Positions 38,197-51,300 are shown, counted from the first letter of the stretch. The stretch: DNA of 64,000 nt from Diphasiastrum complanatum (GCA_029204225.1 CM055097.1:5001125-5065124); one strand, 5' to 3'. The notes: a model not told the origin generated them from the letters alone. Numbers and translations: made by a program.

Positions 38197-40225
38197 GTCA
38201 CTATGTTTTGGACTTAAAGTTTTCATGAGTTGGCATATAGATGTACTACTAAAAGCAGAAGACTTGATAGGGGTCTAAAGGTTTAGCCGATCTGTCACCA
38301 TATATTACATAAAATTTGTCTTTCAATTTTAGCTAAAAGGATTTCTTCAACTATCGCCAATTATTTTTCTATTGTTCCCTAGTACAAAACGCTTGTGTTT
38401 CAAAACAAGTTTTCTGATGTAGCTTAGGTGACAAGTTCAATCGTTTGAAATGTTGTGTAGCTTTTGTTGGGTTTAGATTCAAAAGGGGGGTTTGGTACGA
38501 ACGTTCAAGGGCTATACATATAAAGAAAGTGGATGAATAAAAATGTAAAGCAACAAAATCATTCAACTTGATGTAAATAACAAAAGTTGTTAACATTCAT
38601 GCAATAGACATTCTCTGAAATGTTTCATGAGAAATATCTAGGTAAGAAACATGACCTGAAATGTCAATTTTGTTTAGCTTAGACCCATGGACATGTTTTG
38701 AGACCCTGTGAACATTTTTTGGTGTCTTAGGGCCCAAGAAAGGATATGTATAATGTTCAAAATTTGGACATTTCAAATGCGTTTGAAACGCAAGGTTTCA
38801 AATGATTTCAAATAAGCATTTAAATGAGCTTGAAGGTTACAATGTCATCAAGAACTTTTAAGGACATGATGTAATTATTTTTGTCGGAAGAGGGGTAGTT
38901 TGAGTTATGAAATATTCTTGTAAAAAAGAGATATTTACATCAGGAAAGAAGCTTGTGTAAAAAAGATGATATAATAATGGGGAAAAGTCTAGTGCACCTC
39001 CTTTCATGAGGTACCTTTGTAGTGCATGATATCCTTAAGTTTCAGCTTAGAAAAGATTACAATCTCCCAAAACTTCATTATGTGAAACTTTGACTTTGGC
39101 TCGCCCTACATATTCAACACATTTCGAGTTTCCTAGATAAATTCCTAGCAGTCCAACTTTATGACGTCATTGGGAAGCGCCAACTAACAAAAACGTCATG
39201 TCACACTTCCGCGTGATCAATCACAAGCCTAAACGGAAAAGGAGCTCTGAAACCAAATTGCTTGTCTTATAAAGGGCTATTTTATGATATTCAGGAGTCT
39301 CATTTAAGCATTACCCTGCATTGACACTGTTTTTCCATTCTCAATTTATGTGAAGGATTGGCATGGAATTTTACCATTCATTAGGAAATTATAGGCTACG
39401 ACAGATTCCGTGGACTTTTTATTTTTGTTTTTGAAAATGAGAGGATTATGAGTTTTGAAAGTGATATGCCGGATTATGAACCTTGAACTACATAAAAGTT
39501 TTCAAAAGCAGGTCATGGCCTATACTAAGTCAAAAAGTGTGTGCCATAAAAAATTACCAATCATACTGTAGAATGCTTTGCGAATCCGTGACACTTGCGG
39601 CATGAATTTTTGCGACGGGCAGCCCCGGGGCAGCGCTAACTTGTGACGAATCACATGAATCACCATTAAGCATGGGGTAATTTGTGATTGAGCATGTATT
39701 GAGCTTGATACACAAATCACCAGACTTGTTGCAAGCAGTAGCTCAACACCTTTTGGAATTTCAAACACAGGAAATGACAATCTCCATTTTTTTCATTGAC
39801 GTACAGAGAAAGGGAAAGGGAAAGTTATCTTAGAATTCAATGAATGTGGTCAATGGAGCTTGCGATGATATCCAAGAAAATGCAATGTGCTTGTGAAATC
39901 CAAGAAGTAATGAGCACTATACTATATTAAACCACAAGGACCTTTGTTTCCTAAAACCATAATTTGTCCCAACGGAAAGATGGATTTGAATGAAGGGCAA
40001 ACCATTGCAACTTTAATGCAATCGTCTGGGTTTGAAGAGATATTCCGACATGTTCAGAATCATATTTACAATACAAATGCCTCAGAGCGTATTTGGATAT
40101 ATATATCAGCACTAAAACTCATGATTAGTATCTTGAGCACGATGATGGTGAATGGGGGCTAGTGAAGTGTGCCCATTGATGACGGGCGGCTGATGGTGTC
40201 TATGTGTGCACACGGGGGCATGCGG

Positions 40226-40227
<2 letters not shown>
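38197..40227. other. No gene recognised
   Basis: AT-rich sequence without supported coding regions. The 39520-39780 minus-strand and 39944-40162 plus-strand frames have no family features. Confidence 0.45.

Positions 40228-40281
<54 letters not shown>
40228..40281. repeat. (GA)n microsatellite, about 54 bp
   Basis: A pure GA run, followed by purine-rich and then C-rich sequence (40282-40500) that gives only low-complexity frames. Confidence 0.98.
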
Positions 40282-40284
<3 letters not shown>

Positions 40285-40673
40285 TGGGAGCCCAATATTT
40301 CATTGGTCCCCCAAAATGAAAAAAGAATAAAAAAAAAAGGGTGGGAGTGGACATGGGGTACCCCCCGCTCCCTCCTTCCCCCGTCCTTTTCTCCCGTTCC
40401 CTCCCCCGTACCCGTTCCCTCCCTTCTCTCTCTCCTACCCCCCGGGCTGCTAGCGTGATTGGGGTGCAGCAACCCGGGGGTGCCATGGCACATAGCCCCC
40501 CTTCTAGGAAAGCGCGAAGGAATCTATATATTAAAATATACCAAAGCATCATTTTCTTCTTAAGAAAATGTTTCATTTTGAATTCTTTTGTCAATTGTAT
40601 ATGAATGTGGTTCTATGTATGTTTTTCAAGATGCACATCAAGCTTCAACTAAAATCTTTTTAAACTCAACTGT
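40282..40673. other. Low-complexity GC- and pyrimidine-rich flank, no gene
   Basis: C-rich blocks (CCCTCCCCC type) up to about 40500, then AT-rich sequence up to the copia LTR. Confidence 0.5.
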
Positions 40674-41175
40674 TGTTGGAATGTAAATGGAATTGATTAC
40701 ATTACCATAGGTTACTTTGACCCAAAAGGTCGAGAGTTGTGTAACCATGGTCATTTATTATATTAGGCCTACTAAACTTAGAGTTAGCTAAGTTAGTATG
40801 AAATTAACTTGGTAGGGACTCATGGGTCCACTAGGCCTAATTGTGACATTAAGTACCCCAACTTGACATATTGGAGGTACCTTATTCTTTCTATGTAACT
40901 TATAGAAAGTTGGATAGTCAACAGTCAAGTAGTTGGAAAGCCAATAGTCAAGTAGTTGGATAGCCAATAGTCATGAAGTTAGATAGTCATCTTGTATTAT
41001 ATATATGTGTGCATCCCATTTGTATGTGACACTTTTGTAAGCAATACTGACTATTCTCCTTGGCTGTCCACGAGTTTCTACAAGAGGGTTTCTAGCCATC
41101 TCTCTCTTTCTTTTGAGAATGCTTTGTGTGATTGAATAGTTAAGATCCTGGATCCTTAGGCTTCTATTTCCTACA
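40674..41175 (+). repeat. Copia 5' LTR, about 502 bp
   Basis: It starts TGTTGGAATG and ends TTTCCTACA directly before the primer-binding site TGGTATCAGAGCC (41176-41188). A TATA-like TATTATATATATG lies at about 40996-41008. A 23-bp tandem repeat (three full units) lies in U3 at 40909-40991. Confidence 0.88.
40909..40991 (+). repeat. 23-bp tandem repeat in the copia LTR (U3)
   Basis: Three full units and one partial unit of GTTGGATAGCCAATAGTCAAG-like sequence lie about 10-90 bp upstream of the TATA-like box. Confidence 0.9.
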
Positions 41176-44100
41176 TGGTATCAGAGCCTTTAGGTGATCA
41201 TATTGCTTGCAGGAGGGCGCCGAATAGGAAGCTATCTTCTTCCCCTTTTGGTTGCAGAAAATCATTAAGCTGCTGATTTTTGCACGAGAAGAATCTGTTC
41301 ATCTTCTTGTAGCTTTTTTGCAGGAAATTGCAGGGCACCTTCACCTATTTGAGAGCTAGCAGTAGGGCGCCCATGCTCAAACCAATTGCATGTGATCTTG
41401 ACTCAATTACATGCTGAAAATTTCAGATTTACTTCTTAAATGAAGATGCATGTGTTTTGGACACATTTCTTGCTGAAATTTCCCTGTTGGTGAGCTTGGA
41501 GTAGGGTGCTACCATCAGCTCTATATGAACATAGTGTGCACTCTTTTCAGCCACAAATTGCTAGTTTTGGTTTTGGCTTCATTCGAAGTCTACCTGTTTG
41601 TGAGCATTCTGTTTCTTTGTGCAGAAATCAGCCACCTATTTCATTACTTGTTGAGCAAATTGCATGTGGAGTATTGCAATCTATTGTGCTCATAATTTCA
41701 GCTTTGAGGTTGCTGCCCTTTGAGTAGATTTTGTCTTGGAAAGTCTATTTCCTATTTACTACAAGCTGATTTTTCTGTTATGGCTAAAGAATCGAAGTCT
41801 ATTGGTTCTTTATGTAATGAAGATAGGTTGGATGGCACAAACTATTCCTTGTGGTGCTACATGATAAAGAACCTTCTAATTGCTAAAGGTTTGTGGGAAG
41901 TAGTTAATGGTGACGAAGAGAGGCCGCCTACCTTGGCACCTATTACACCATCTAGAACAACTACTTCATCATCTACGGAAGTGTCTTCCGATGAGCAAAA
42001 GAAGTGGGATCGACGAGATGCACAAGCACATTCCGTCATTGGATTTTCAGTGGAGATCTATCCTTCCACATATTAGATAATGCAAGACTTCCAAAAGTGC
42101 TTGGGAGACTCTTGCAAAGGTGTTTCAAGTATAGAATGCGGCAAAAGTGGTATATCTTCGAAATCAACTTTCTATCTTGAAGATGCAAGAAGGTGATTTA
42201 ATTACAAACCACTTGACGAAGATCAAGGATCTTCGAGAGGAGCTTCTTAGTATTGATGAGGTGATTGAGAACTCACAATTTGTATCTATTACTCTCAACT
42301 CTCTTCCTAATTCTTACCTTCCATTTGTGTCATCATTGAGTATTTCTCTTAGGGGACAGCAAATCTCCTTGAAGGAACTTGTTGGCTTACTTCTTCAAAA
42401 AGAGCAAACAAGGATCAACTTTGGTGAACAAGAAGATCAAGCTTTTTTTGCAAAAGGCAAAGGCAATGGCAAGTGGAAAGGGAAACCTTCTTTCAAAACT
42501 TCCAAAGATGATCAAAAATCTAAGGAAGCTCAAGATCAAGGCTCCAAGAAGAAGGATAAGTGCCACTATTGCAAGAAGTTTGGGCATCACATCAAAGAAT
42601 GTAGGAAGAGGCTTGCAAAGGAAAAAGAGAAAGGTAACGATACAAGTACCGCAATCATTACTTTGGAACAACAATTTGGAAAGGAGGATAATCTTTTCAA
42701 TAATGATTATGCTTTTGTCACTAATAATCTCATCTCTCCTGAAGACGAGATTTCTGCCACTTCAAATCTTGCTGGTTTTTCAGCAGAAAACAACTCATCT
42801 TCAGCTTTACAAGTTGCTGTTTTTTCGTCTATTGATTGGGTGATTGATAGCGGTGCCACACACCATATGACTTATCACAAAGAGGTCTTCACAAAGCTTG
42901 TGAAAGTGCATGATGGAAGCAAAGTTCAAGGTGTTGATAACACCTCTTATCCTATCAAAGGTATTGGAGTGATCCCCATTATCTTACCCAATGGTGAGGA
43001 GAAGTACAATTGTAGTGTACTTTATGTTCCAAAAATAAAAAAGAATCTCATTTCGGTGTCTACAATTATGAACCAAGGATTGGTTGTGGAATTCAAAGAA
43101 GACAAATGTCTTATCAAAGACCCAAAGAGATCTATTATGATCATTGCTTCGGGAACATTACGTGGTGGATTGTTCCTTATGGATACCTATGAGCGAAGAG
43201 CTTCATCATCTTTTTGTCTTGTTGCATTAAGTTCACATTTTTTGGAGTTGGCTGAATTATGGCATGCTAGGTTTGGACATCTCAACTTTGCTAGCTTGAA
43301 GATGTTGAAGAGATTCCATATGGTTGAAGACATTCCTAATATTGAGCATTCCGAAGGACATGTATGCGAAGGATGCATACTTGGAAAATTTCAAAGGCAA
43401 GCTTTTCCAATTGATGGAACTATTAGAGTTGATGGCAAATTTGATTTGGTTTATAGTGATGTATGTGGTCCAATGAGGACCGAATCCATTATAAGGTGTA
43501 AGTACTTTGTTACTTTTATTGATGACCTTTCAAGATTTACATGGATTTATCCTATGAAGGCAAAATCTGAAGTTTTTCAGCGCTTTAAGGATTTTCTATC
43601 AATGATAGAAAACCAGTTTGGGCACTCTTTGAAGATCTTACGTACCGACCGAGGAGGGGAATATATAAAGAATACGGTCGGTACTTATCTTCAAAGCAAA
43701 GGTATCCATCATCAAATGACAACCCCTTACACACCTCAACAAAATGGTGTTGCCGAAAGAAAGAATCGCACTATCATGGAGATGGCTCGATGCATGCTTA
43801 AGGCAAAGGGCCTACCTCACAAGTTTTGGGCTGAAGCGGTTATAACGGCGACTTACATTAGTAATCGATGTCCTACTAAAGCCTTGAAGGTATTAACTCC
43901 TTATGAAGTTTGGTATGGTAAGAAGCCTACAATTTCTCACTTACGCATCTTTGGTTGCACGACTTATCTTTCATTCTCGATAAGCTAAGAACCAAGCTTG
44001 ATGATAAAGGAGTTAAATGCATATTTGTTGGCTATAGTAGCGAAAGCAAGGGCTATAGGTTGTTTAATATGGATACTAATAAAATCATAGTGAGTCGTGA

Positions 44101-45268
44101 TGTTCATTTTGATGAAAAGACCTCCTATGATGTTGCGCCCACTCATGTCATGAAAGGGGACTTCTCCCATGATGCATATGTTGAAATATTTTCAGATTTG
44201 GTTTTGCCATCTAATCATGAAGAGAAGGGACTGCCATCTACTTCTAGTGGACAGCCCACTACTCCTTCAATTTTGTAGCCCATAGTTCATCAAGAAGAAC
44301 CTATTTATGGTGAAGAGCAGCCTGTTGAAGACATTGGACAGTAAGGTCCAAGTTCGGAAAACATTGGGCAACAAGGTCCAAGTTCGGAACACTTTGGACA
44401 GCAAAGTGTTGACAAAGGTAAGGCTGTTGGACAGCCCAAACCAGTCCCTAAATGGTTGTTGCAGACTTTGGAGGACAACAAAGTGGATCATTTCTATGAA
44501 GGGAAGACTCGTGCGTCTACTAAATCAGTAGAATTTGCTGATTTTTCTGATTATGCTCTAACTTCTATTGAGGATGGCGCAGTAGAACCTGTTTTTTATG
44601 AGCAGGCTAGAGGAGTAAAATGTTGGGAGGATGCGATGCAAGAGGAGTATAACTCACTCATGAAGAACCACACTTGGGTGCTTGTTGATCTTCCACATGG
44701 GGCTGGAATCTTCATCTCTCAACAACGATACATTGAGCAGATGTTGAAACAATCTTCTTTTTTCAAGTCATCGCAAGTTAATGCATATCATGGATGCATT
44801 AGTGAAAAGTTTCATGCGAAACCTTTTTAAGTTGATGTTTTAGCAAAGGCTGAAAAATTCAAGCACTCTTTGGAACATTTTTGTACTAATCAAGGAGGGA
44901 ATCAACATGTGTCAATTAGTACTTTTGTTCAAAGTGTTAAGAGTGAGCATTTGATTGGAGAGAATTTTTCATTACTTGAAGAATCTTCTATGTCATCCCA
45001 TACCTCTTCGAGGGACAGCTTTGATGACGCCATCGTTGATGCATCTCTTGATAGTTTGCTAAATTTTTATGATGAAGATGTTGGACAGCAGGTTCAGTCA
45101 TCTTCTTTTGGTCATTTACAGCCCATTTTACATCATGAGCAGTCCATTATGCTTCAGGAACAGCCCGCGGAAGATTATGGACAACATGGTCCATGTTGGG
45201 AACACTTTGGTCAGCAAAGTGTTGAACAGCCCATAACAGTTCCTTGTTGGCTATTGGAGACTTTGTAG
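41176..45268 (+). mobile_element. Ty1/copia element, gag to rearranged 3' part
   Basis: After the primer-binding site and a leader of about 0.6 kb, gag starts at 41780 (MAKESKSIGSLCNEDRLDG). The 613-residue frame 42147-43988 holds the rest of gag with a CHYCKKFGHHIKEC zinc knuckle near 42562-42605. The same frame then carries protease (WVIDSGATHHMT near 42836), GAG-preintegrase (AELWHARFGHLNFAS) and most of integrase (DLVYSDVCGP, LRTDRGGEY, YTPQQNGVAERKNR). The integrase end and linker follow to about 44500. The RT-RNase H part is largely absent, and linker-like sequence recurs at about 45130-45268. No 3' LTR is seen. The element is broken but its gag-integrase part has very few interruptions, which suggests a fairly recent insertion. 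Confidence 0.93.
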
Positions 45269-46838
45269 GACAGCCTTGAAGAAATCTTCAACATGACATA
45301 CCTGCCAAAATGAGAAAAACACAACACCTTTGATACAAAGGAACTTTGGAAGAGGTTTGTGAGGAGTTAGCTCCTTGCCAAATAGATGATAGAAATTGAG
45401 CAAAGAATACATGGCCAAAGATGTAGAGGCATTTAATATGAAAGTGACAATCCATGTGATTGCGCCTTTATACAAGCCAAGCAGTTGAAGTGCTATCATC
45501 AAGATTGATAAGACCGGCCTTATAATCACAAATTGCAAAGACCGTCACTTCAAAAGTTTCAATGACTGTTGGTTCAAGGGAACTTCGTGTGGCTGGAAGT
45601 AACAAACATTGCAAACAATAAGTCGGAAGGATCACAACAAAAATGAAGACCCTTAATGAGCCACGCTAAATAATAGCACTATGCAAAGGATTTATCAAAT
45701 GATATTGCCCACTCAATAGCAATGCTATGCATGAATAATAAATCAAACCTAACACAATTGAGTGTGAATATGCTCAAAACTGTTAAATGGAACAAGGAAA
45801 AGTAGGTGAAAAGGAATCACATAAAAAAGTTCAAAACAGGAACAAAGGATGCCCAAATCATAGATTGCTTACCACAATAAATGTCAAAGGAAAAGAATGG
45901 TGAATTTTGTGAACTTTCATATTGTCTGGTATGATATTTTTGCTTATCGAAATTCCCACATAGCTATGCATCAAGCTTAAGAATTTTGCAATCACCTGTT
46001 ACAAAAACCACCATTCCCATTACTTTCGTTTGAGAAACCTAGAATCAATATGGAGTCACTAACTTTATAAAACTTGCCCCACAACATCTCATTTCTAAAT
46101 AACAAAACAATATGCCCTAACACAGCTCTCGTTGGAGTTACATCTCCTCCAATGTAAAGGGTGGCCAAAAAGCCGCTGCCTATTCTTCTACAATCATTAG
46201 ATCATTGAGCCGTTATCCAAAGATGATGCATAAAGGCCAAGACCAAAAAAAAATTATGGAAACATGAAAGTTACCACTATTCCAGAGTACGGAATGGAAA
46301 AGAGAGTAGGAGACGTGCAAAGAAATGAATATGTACGATACTAAATATTACAGCTTTTTGAAGTATTGAAATTTAATCAGAAGAGGGTCTTTATAGGGCT
46401 GATTAAGCCAAGAAGCTGACCAATTCGCGAGTTCGGCCAAACATAACTTTTGATTGTTCCCAGTTCACACTGGAAATATGTTTAAATTTTGAGATTGCTG
46501 TAAAAGGTAACATATCCATTTGCGAATGCAAAGTAGTACCTACCAATACTGGACGTCTAGAAAGTAGTACAGAGGTGACGTCACTTACATACACAGATCA
46601 CATTAGGAAGTTCCAAAGGCCCCTAGAATAGAAATTGTGAAAATGGACAATGTCTTATATACAGCAAATCATCCAATGAATACCAGACTATCCCCTGGAG
46701 ATTCAAGACAAGGAACATATACCTGTATGGAAGAGAAAAGCCAACACTTGCAGACCTGCCAGCCGACCCAATACATGCTTTTATGTCTGACAAGTGCTTG
46801 CTGCTGAAATGAAGCAGGTTATAGTAACAGGATTTGCT
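45269..46838. other. No gene recognised; 3' flank of a PPR fragment
   Basis: AT-rich sequence. The minus-strand frame at 45251-45538 is hydrophobic and without family features. The right edge would be the 3' untranslated part of the minus-strand PPR gene. Confidence 0.4.
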
Positions 46839-46911
46839 TCTATTCCAGCCTCATGTGCTTCAACTTATCTATTGCTGCATCATATTCTCCACTCTTCAGA
46901 ATGCATTGATT
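46839..46911 (-). pseudogene. PPR gene fragment, 3' side of a retroelement insertion
   Basis: On the minus strand the sequence reads KSGEYDAAIDKLKHM, a PPR-type helix pair, and then a stop. It adjoins the left end of the miniature LTR element and continues the PPR sequence found on the other side (47499-47787). The reading frame does not carry across cleanly after the LINAF-like codons near the target site, so the gene is broken even apart from the insertion. Confidence 0.6.
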
Positions 46912-47498
46912 TGTTGTGAACAAATTCACAGATTTTGATATCAATGATGCATAAAGGACAGCAAAAAGCGTTCACAAAGCATTCTCCAACTAAGAAACTG
47001 TATGAATATCAATGGTTGTCGATAGCTCATACAGATCTCCAACTAAGATCTCCAAAATAGTACAACTCCCCTACAAGAAGCCCAAGAGACAGGAAAGTGC
47101 TCTGATACCATGTTATGAACAAATTCACAGATTTTGATATCAATGATGCATAAAGGACAGCAAAAAGCATTCACAAAGCATTCTCCAACTAAGAAACTCT
47201 ATGAATATCAATGGCCGCCGATAGCTCAGCAAATCTCCAACTAAGATCTCCAAAATAGTACAACTCCCCTACAAGAAGCCCAAGACTCAAAATGATCAAA
47301 GCTACTAAATGACCAGCCTTAGTGGCTATTTATAATGGACAAAACTTACCTCCCTTCAAATAGAATTGGAGGGAAGGTGAAATTCAAAAGAAAACCATGT
47401 AAATGGTGTTTCTAGGCTTGTCACATGTAATATAACTGCGTGTCCAAAAATACTGTCAAAAAATAGAGAAGGATGGACTATTATGTATGTCCATAACA
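46912..47498 (-). mobile_element. Miniature LTR element (TRIM-like) inserted in a PPR gene
   Basis: The right part 47111-47498 has the form of a 388-bp LTR with a TGTTATG/CATAACA inverted terminal repeat. On the minus strand it is followed by TGGTATCAGAGC (47110-47099), an initiator-Met primer site. After only about 11 more bases comes a second copy (46912-47087) of the LTR part 47111-47285. A TATAAATAG box on the minus strand (47326-47334) sits about 40 bp upstream of the repeated part, so the second copy corresponds to R-U5. The element is flanked by TGATT (46907-46911) and TGATC (47499-47503), a near-perfect 5-bp target duplication. No protein is encoded. The two copies differ at roughly ten positions, so it is of moderate age. 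Confidence 0.75.
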
Positions 47499-47787
47499 TG
47501 ATCAAACATGTAAAGTGCATCACACCGGGTTGAATGCCAGCATGTTTGATACTTTCAAATGTTGATTCTGCTCCCAATGTTTCTCCACCTTTTCCGTAAG
47601 AGTCCATAAACATGTGGAAGGTCTCTTTTGTAGGTTGAATACCTGCATATTTCATTTCACGGACAAGAACTTCTGCTCGCTGGTGATTTTCAGCCCATAT
47701 GTATACATTGAGCATCACACCGAAGGCTGTTACATCAGGTTTGCAACCTGCATCTTGCACCTGTTTGAAGAGTAACATGGCAAACTC
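47499..47787 (-). pseudogene. PPR protein gene fragment, 5' side of the insertion
   Basis: The minus strand encodes consecutive PPR motifs: FKQVQDAGCKPDVTAFGVM, EVLVREMKYAGIQPTKETF, and STFESIKHAGIQPGVMHF followed by TCLI. PPR proteins bind organellar RNA and act in mitochondria or chloroplasts. About two and a half 35-residue repeats are seen. The coding sequence ends exactly at the target duplication of the miniature LTR element. The start is missing: sequence above 47787 turns into low-complexity DNA and a CT microsatellite, so either an intron boundary or truncation lies there. The open frame that reads on through the microsatellite is not real protein. The fragment lies head-to-head with the BRCT gene. 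Confidence 0.75.
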
Positions 47788-47860
47788 ACTTAACGTTTCT
47801 TTCTTGCAAGCACGCCTGCCTGCCTCCCTCGCTGGCTGGCTCGCTCCCCTTCTCTTACCC

Positions 47861-47862
<2 letters not shown>

Positions 47863-47916
<54 letters not shown>

Positions 47917-47930
47917 CTCGCGCGCGCGCG
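47863..47930. repeat. (CT)n microsatellite followed by (CG)n
   Basis: About 51 bp of pure CT (47863-47913), then CTCTCG and a CGCGCGCGCG run, a possible Z-DNA-forming stretch. Confidence 0.95.
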
Positions 47931-47986
47931 TGCACGCAGCTTGTTTCAATTCATTCATTGAAAAAAAATAAAAAAAAGAGAGGTTA

Positions 47987-48008
47987 CGGGCAGCGCTCAC
48001 GCTGCCCG
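47987..48008. repeat. Perfect 9-bp GC-rich hairpin
   Basis: CGGGCAGCG and CGCTGCCCG flank a CTCA loop, next to an A-rich tract. Its role is unknown. Confidence 0.9.
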
Positions 48009-48375
48009 GAAACCCAATTTATTTTAGTATATATAGATATATTATTTTTTTTAACCAATACCCTTGATAAAGGTTGTTCTTCTTCCTTTGACTCCCCTTC
48101 CATAGTATTTAATCCTATCGGGCTACATTCATTGTCTTTGTAGTGTTGGGATAGCATTTTCCACCACTTGGACATGCATTCTCTGGATGCTTTATTTGTT
48201 TGCAAGCTTGTCTTGTAGTTAAGAAAATATCAAGAACTTTTAGATCCTTCCATTTATAGCGATTCTTCAAGCGACTATAATTTTTTTTGGCTCTTTGTTT
48301 TCATAGCTTCTCTTTCCTTTCAAGTTATGCCGTGATTATTCTACTGATTTCATTGCTAGTTTAAAGATTCAGTAG
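48009..48375 (+). other. Region upstream of the main BRCT exon (intron end)
   Basis: T-rich sequence leading into an ATTCAGTAG acceptor (48367-48375). In-frame codons YNSELSGSD follow directly, so the exon extends upstream of its first ATG, and this region is better read as intron than as promoter. Confidence 0.5.
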
Positions 48376-51300
48376 TATAACTCGGAGCTTTCTGGTTCTG
48401 ATTGTACGACTGGGGTTATAGGTGCAGGCGTTGTAGGGGAATGGACAAGTGGGCTTAACCTTATGGAGTTATTGCCACATCATGAATCATGTGATGCTAT
48501 GAAAGATGCATGTTTGGAGAAATTTGAGGAAAACGGTTACCAATGCACTCTCAGAAAAGATGGAAGTCCTGTCAATGCTTCTCAGTCAACAATCAAGCAA
48601 CAGCAAACAGCTCCCCTGCCATCAAATGAGGTAGCTTTTAGTGGCAATCACATGAGTGAGGATGGTCCAGATATTGACAGGCAGGTGGGCAGAGCTAATT
48701 TTGGCTCCCCTTGCACAGCAACTTCAAAGGACAGACTTAGAAATATTGCTTCTGTAAGAGCATCATCCTTGCATACTACATATCGAGCAGATGAAAGGGC
48801 AACAAAGTTTCCCTTTTCTCAAGGCAGGAATGACAAGCAAGAGGATTTCCAACGAATTAACTCTGCTAGTGAACCAGGAAGGTCTGACACTGGGCATTTT
48901 AATTGTAGGGCAGATGTTGGGCAATCTTATATTGAGACAAGCCCAGCAGCAGACGGCTCAAGGCAACTGTGCATTGATATGCCTCCTGTATGCTCAGAAA
49001 CTAAAAAATCAGTGGACATAAAGAAACTGTCTGGTCCAGAAGTTGATGTGAATACTGTGGCTGCGGTCAACATTCAAACTCAAGCAGAAGAATGTAGAGG
49101 TAAAGAAGAATTTGCTGGACAAGGACGAAAAGTCAGAAAGCTTCTGTTTGAAGATGGGGAAATTGTGCAGGAAAATTCAGCACAACACCGGCAGGTGTCT
49201 GTTCTTCTTGAAAGTGACCAAATAGTTCACATCGATCAGATGCAGCATGAACTGGAAGAGAAGCATGATGTTCTGGATTCCAAGTTGCATTCAAAGCTAA
49301 ATGAACTCAGTTATCTTGATTCTTATGAGCCTGGGGAGGAATCCCAAGCAAATGCTCTAGCGATGGTTGATAAGTTAGTCTGGTTAAATACTTCTGGGTG
49401 CTCTCAGGAGCCTGTGGTAGAAAAAGATGATAGGACTGAAGGTGCTTTGTCCAAAAAGCGCTGGCACCAATCGGCACAGGTTGAAGAGAACAAGAACTCA
49501 AAAGAAACGATGAAAGTTTTTGATTGGGTTGATAGCCAGTTTAATGAAGCCGGTTTTACAAATAAAGTGCAGGCAGAGAAGTCCAAGCGTATAAACTATG
49601 GTGAATGCAATGAGTTGAAGGGGTCAGGACTGCGTAACAAAAAGTTGAAAAAGCTTGTGAGGCAAGATAAGGTAGCCAAGAGAAAGCCTGGTAGCTTGAA
49701 ACAAGATCTAGAGGTTGTTGAGGGTGCAAACAATATCAAGCCAAGAAATCCTTCTCGGCTTCGCTCCTCAAACGTATCCACAAAAAAGATGAACTGCTCA
49801 AATAGTTTTGAAAAGGTTACTGCTGTTGATGTCAAAGTCTGCAGTGACCCAAAGGCTTATCCAGGAGATGGTGGATCAAGCATCCCAATCCAAAACACTG
49901 ATTCTACGTTCTCAAATAGTGTACAATTGTTGAGAAAATCTCCACAAGGAGGCTTAGCACAAGCTGTGAGTAAAGTGGCACAGAGGTCACTTTGTGATTT
50001 GAGAAATACCGAGGAAAAAACTTTGCACGAAAGCAAGCTGGATAATGGAGCTAAAGAAATATATAAAGCTTTGGAGCATTTGCCCATAAGCAGTAGAATA
50101 ACAAATGAATGTCTTTCTTATTCTGACATTGGAAGTGATACTCAGATTGCTATAGAAGCTATTCATATCATGGGTCGTGCATGTGAACCGGAGAACAAGT
50201 TCAGAGCTGATCAAGTTGACACCGATAAAAGCTTGCAGGCTGTAAGCAAAGATAGAGTGACACAATCTGAGAGTAGACTTATAGAGGGAGGGAAGAAAGG
50301 TAGAAGAGTCAGTTGGAGTGGGGACATTGAGATTGTAAGCAGGGATCGATCAACCCCAAGAAGACAATCAGTGTCTTCAAAAGTTAGGAGCGACCCGAAA
50401 ATAAAATTGGCTAAGAATAGAGAAGTAAAGAGCAGAAGGGTCAATGCAAAACTCAAAAGGTTAGAGTCTAAAACCAGCATGGGGCATGTTGGAAAAACTA
50501 AAAAATCAGCAAAGCTCGATTCTTATTGCAGTACTGAAACTATGCGCACTTCTACAATCAAAGCGAAAAAGGAACAACCCTCGAGCAAACCTTCAGTGGT
50601 AACAGGTGGAGTGTCAACACGCTCAGCTAGGCATAACCACAACAGTTTTGAAATTCAAGGCGGCTCAACATCTGAGAAAACTGTGAAAGAGAAGTCTTGT
50701 TGTCCTTCAATTATCCGAGGAAAAAGTGTTGGAGCTAACTTGGATGGTGATAAAGAAGTGAAAAGCATACTAAAAAGACCCAGGACTGCTATGATGCAGA
50801 AGCGGTCAACAATGGACTCGAGTGCTGTTGACCTTTCTAGCCCACTAAGTGGCCATGAGAAAAAGGTTAGAGCTGTTGTTTCTGCCAAAGAACATTCAGA
50901 TGAAGGCTCACCTCAACAAAAGCCTTTGGGCTTTTCAAAGATGGCAACAAGATCTCAACGACCTATGTCAAACCTCAAAAAAGTTGCTGCCCCTTTTTCA
51001 GGTTCGAAGTCAACTGCCACCAATACAAGGCAAGACAATGAACACAAAAGTCTCAAGAGAGAAAGTATTGTTCCCAAAGAAGTCTCACCAAGTGAGGGTG
51101 TTAAGTTAAGGAGGAGAAGCTCTTCTAGCTCAAAATTGTGTAGTATATCAGATACTTCTCAATCAATCACTGGCACTAGAATTAAAGGTGAACAGCCAAA
51201 GACACCAGCTCGTGTGGGAGCACGGGGTGAACTGTCTGGCAAATATTCAAAGGTGTCTGGGAATAATAAGCCATCTCATTCATCTCACAAGCTCCTTGCA

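Noticed and set aside
47788-48000. N-terminal extension of the PPR frame
   Set aside because: It reads through a CT/CG microsatellite and an A-rich tract, so it is not protein.
47987-48008. GC hairpin as a Helitron 3' end
   Set aside because: No CTRR end within the usual distance and no matching 5' TC end.
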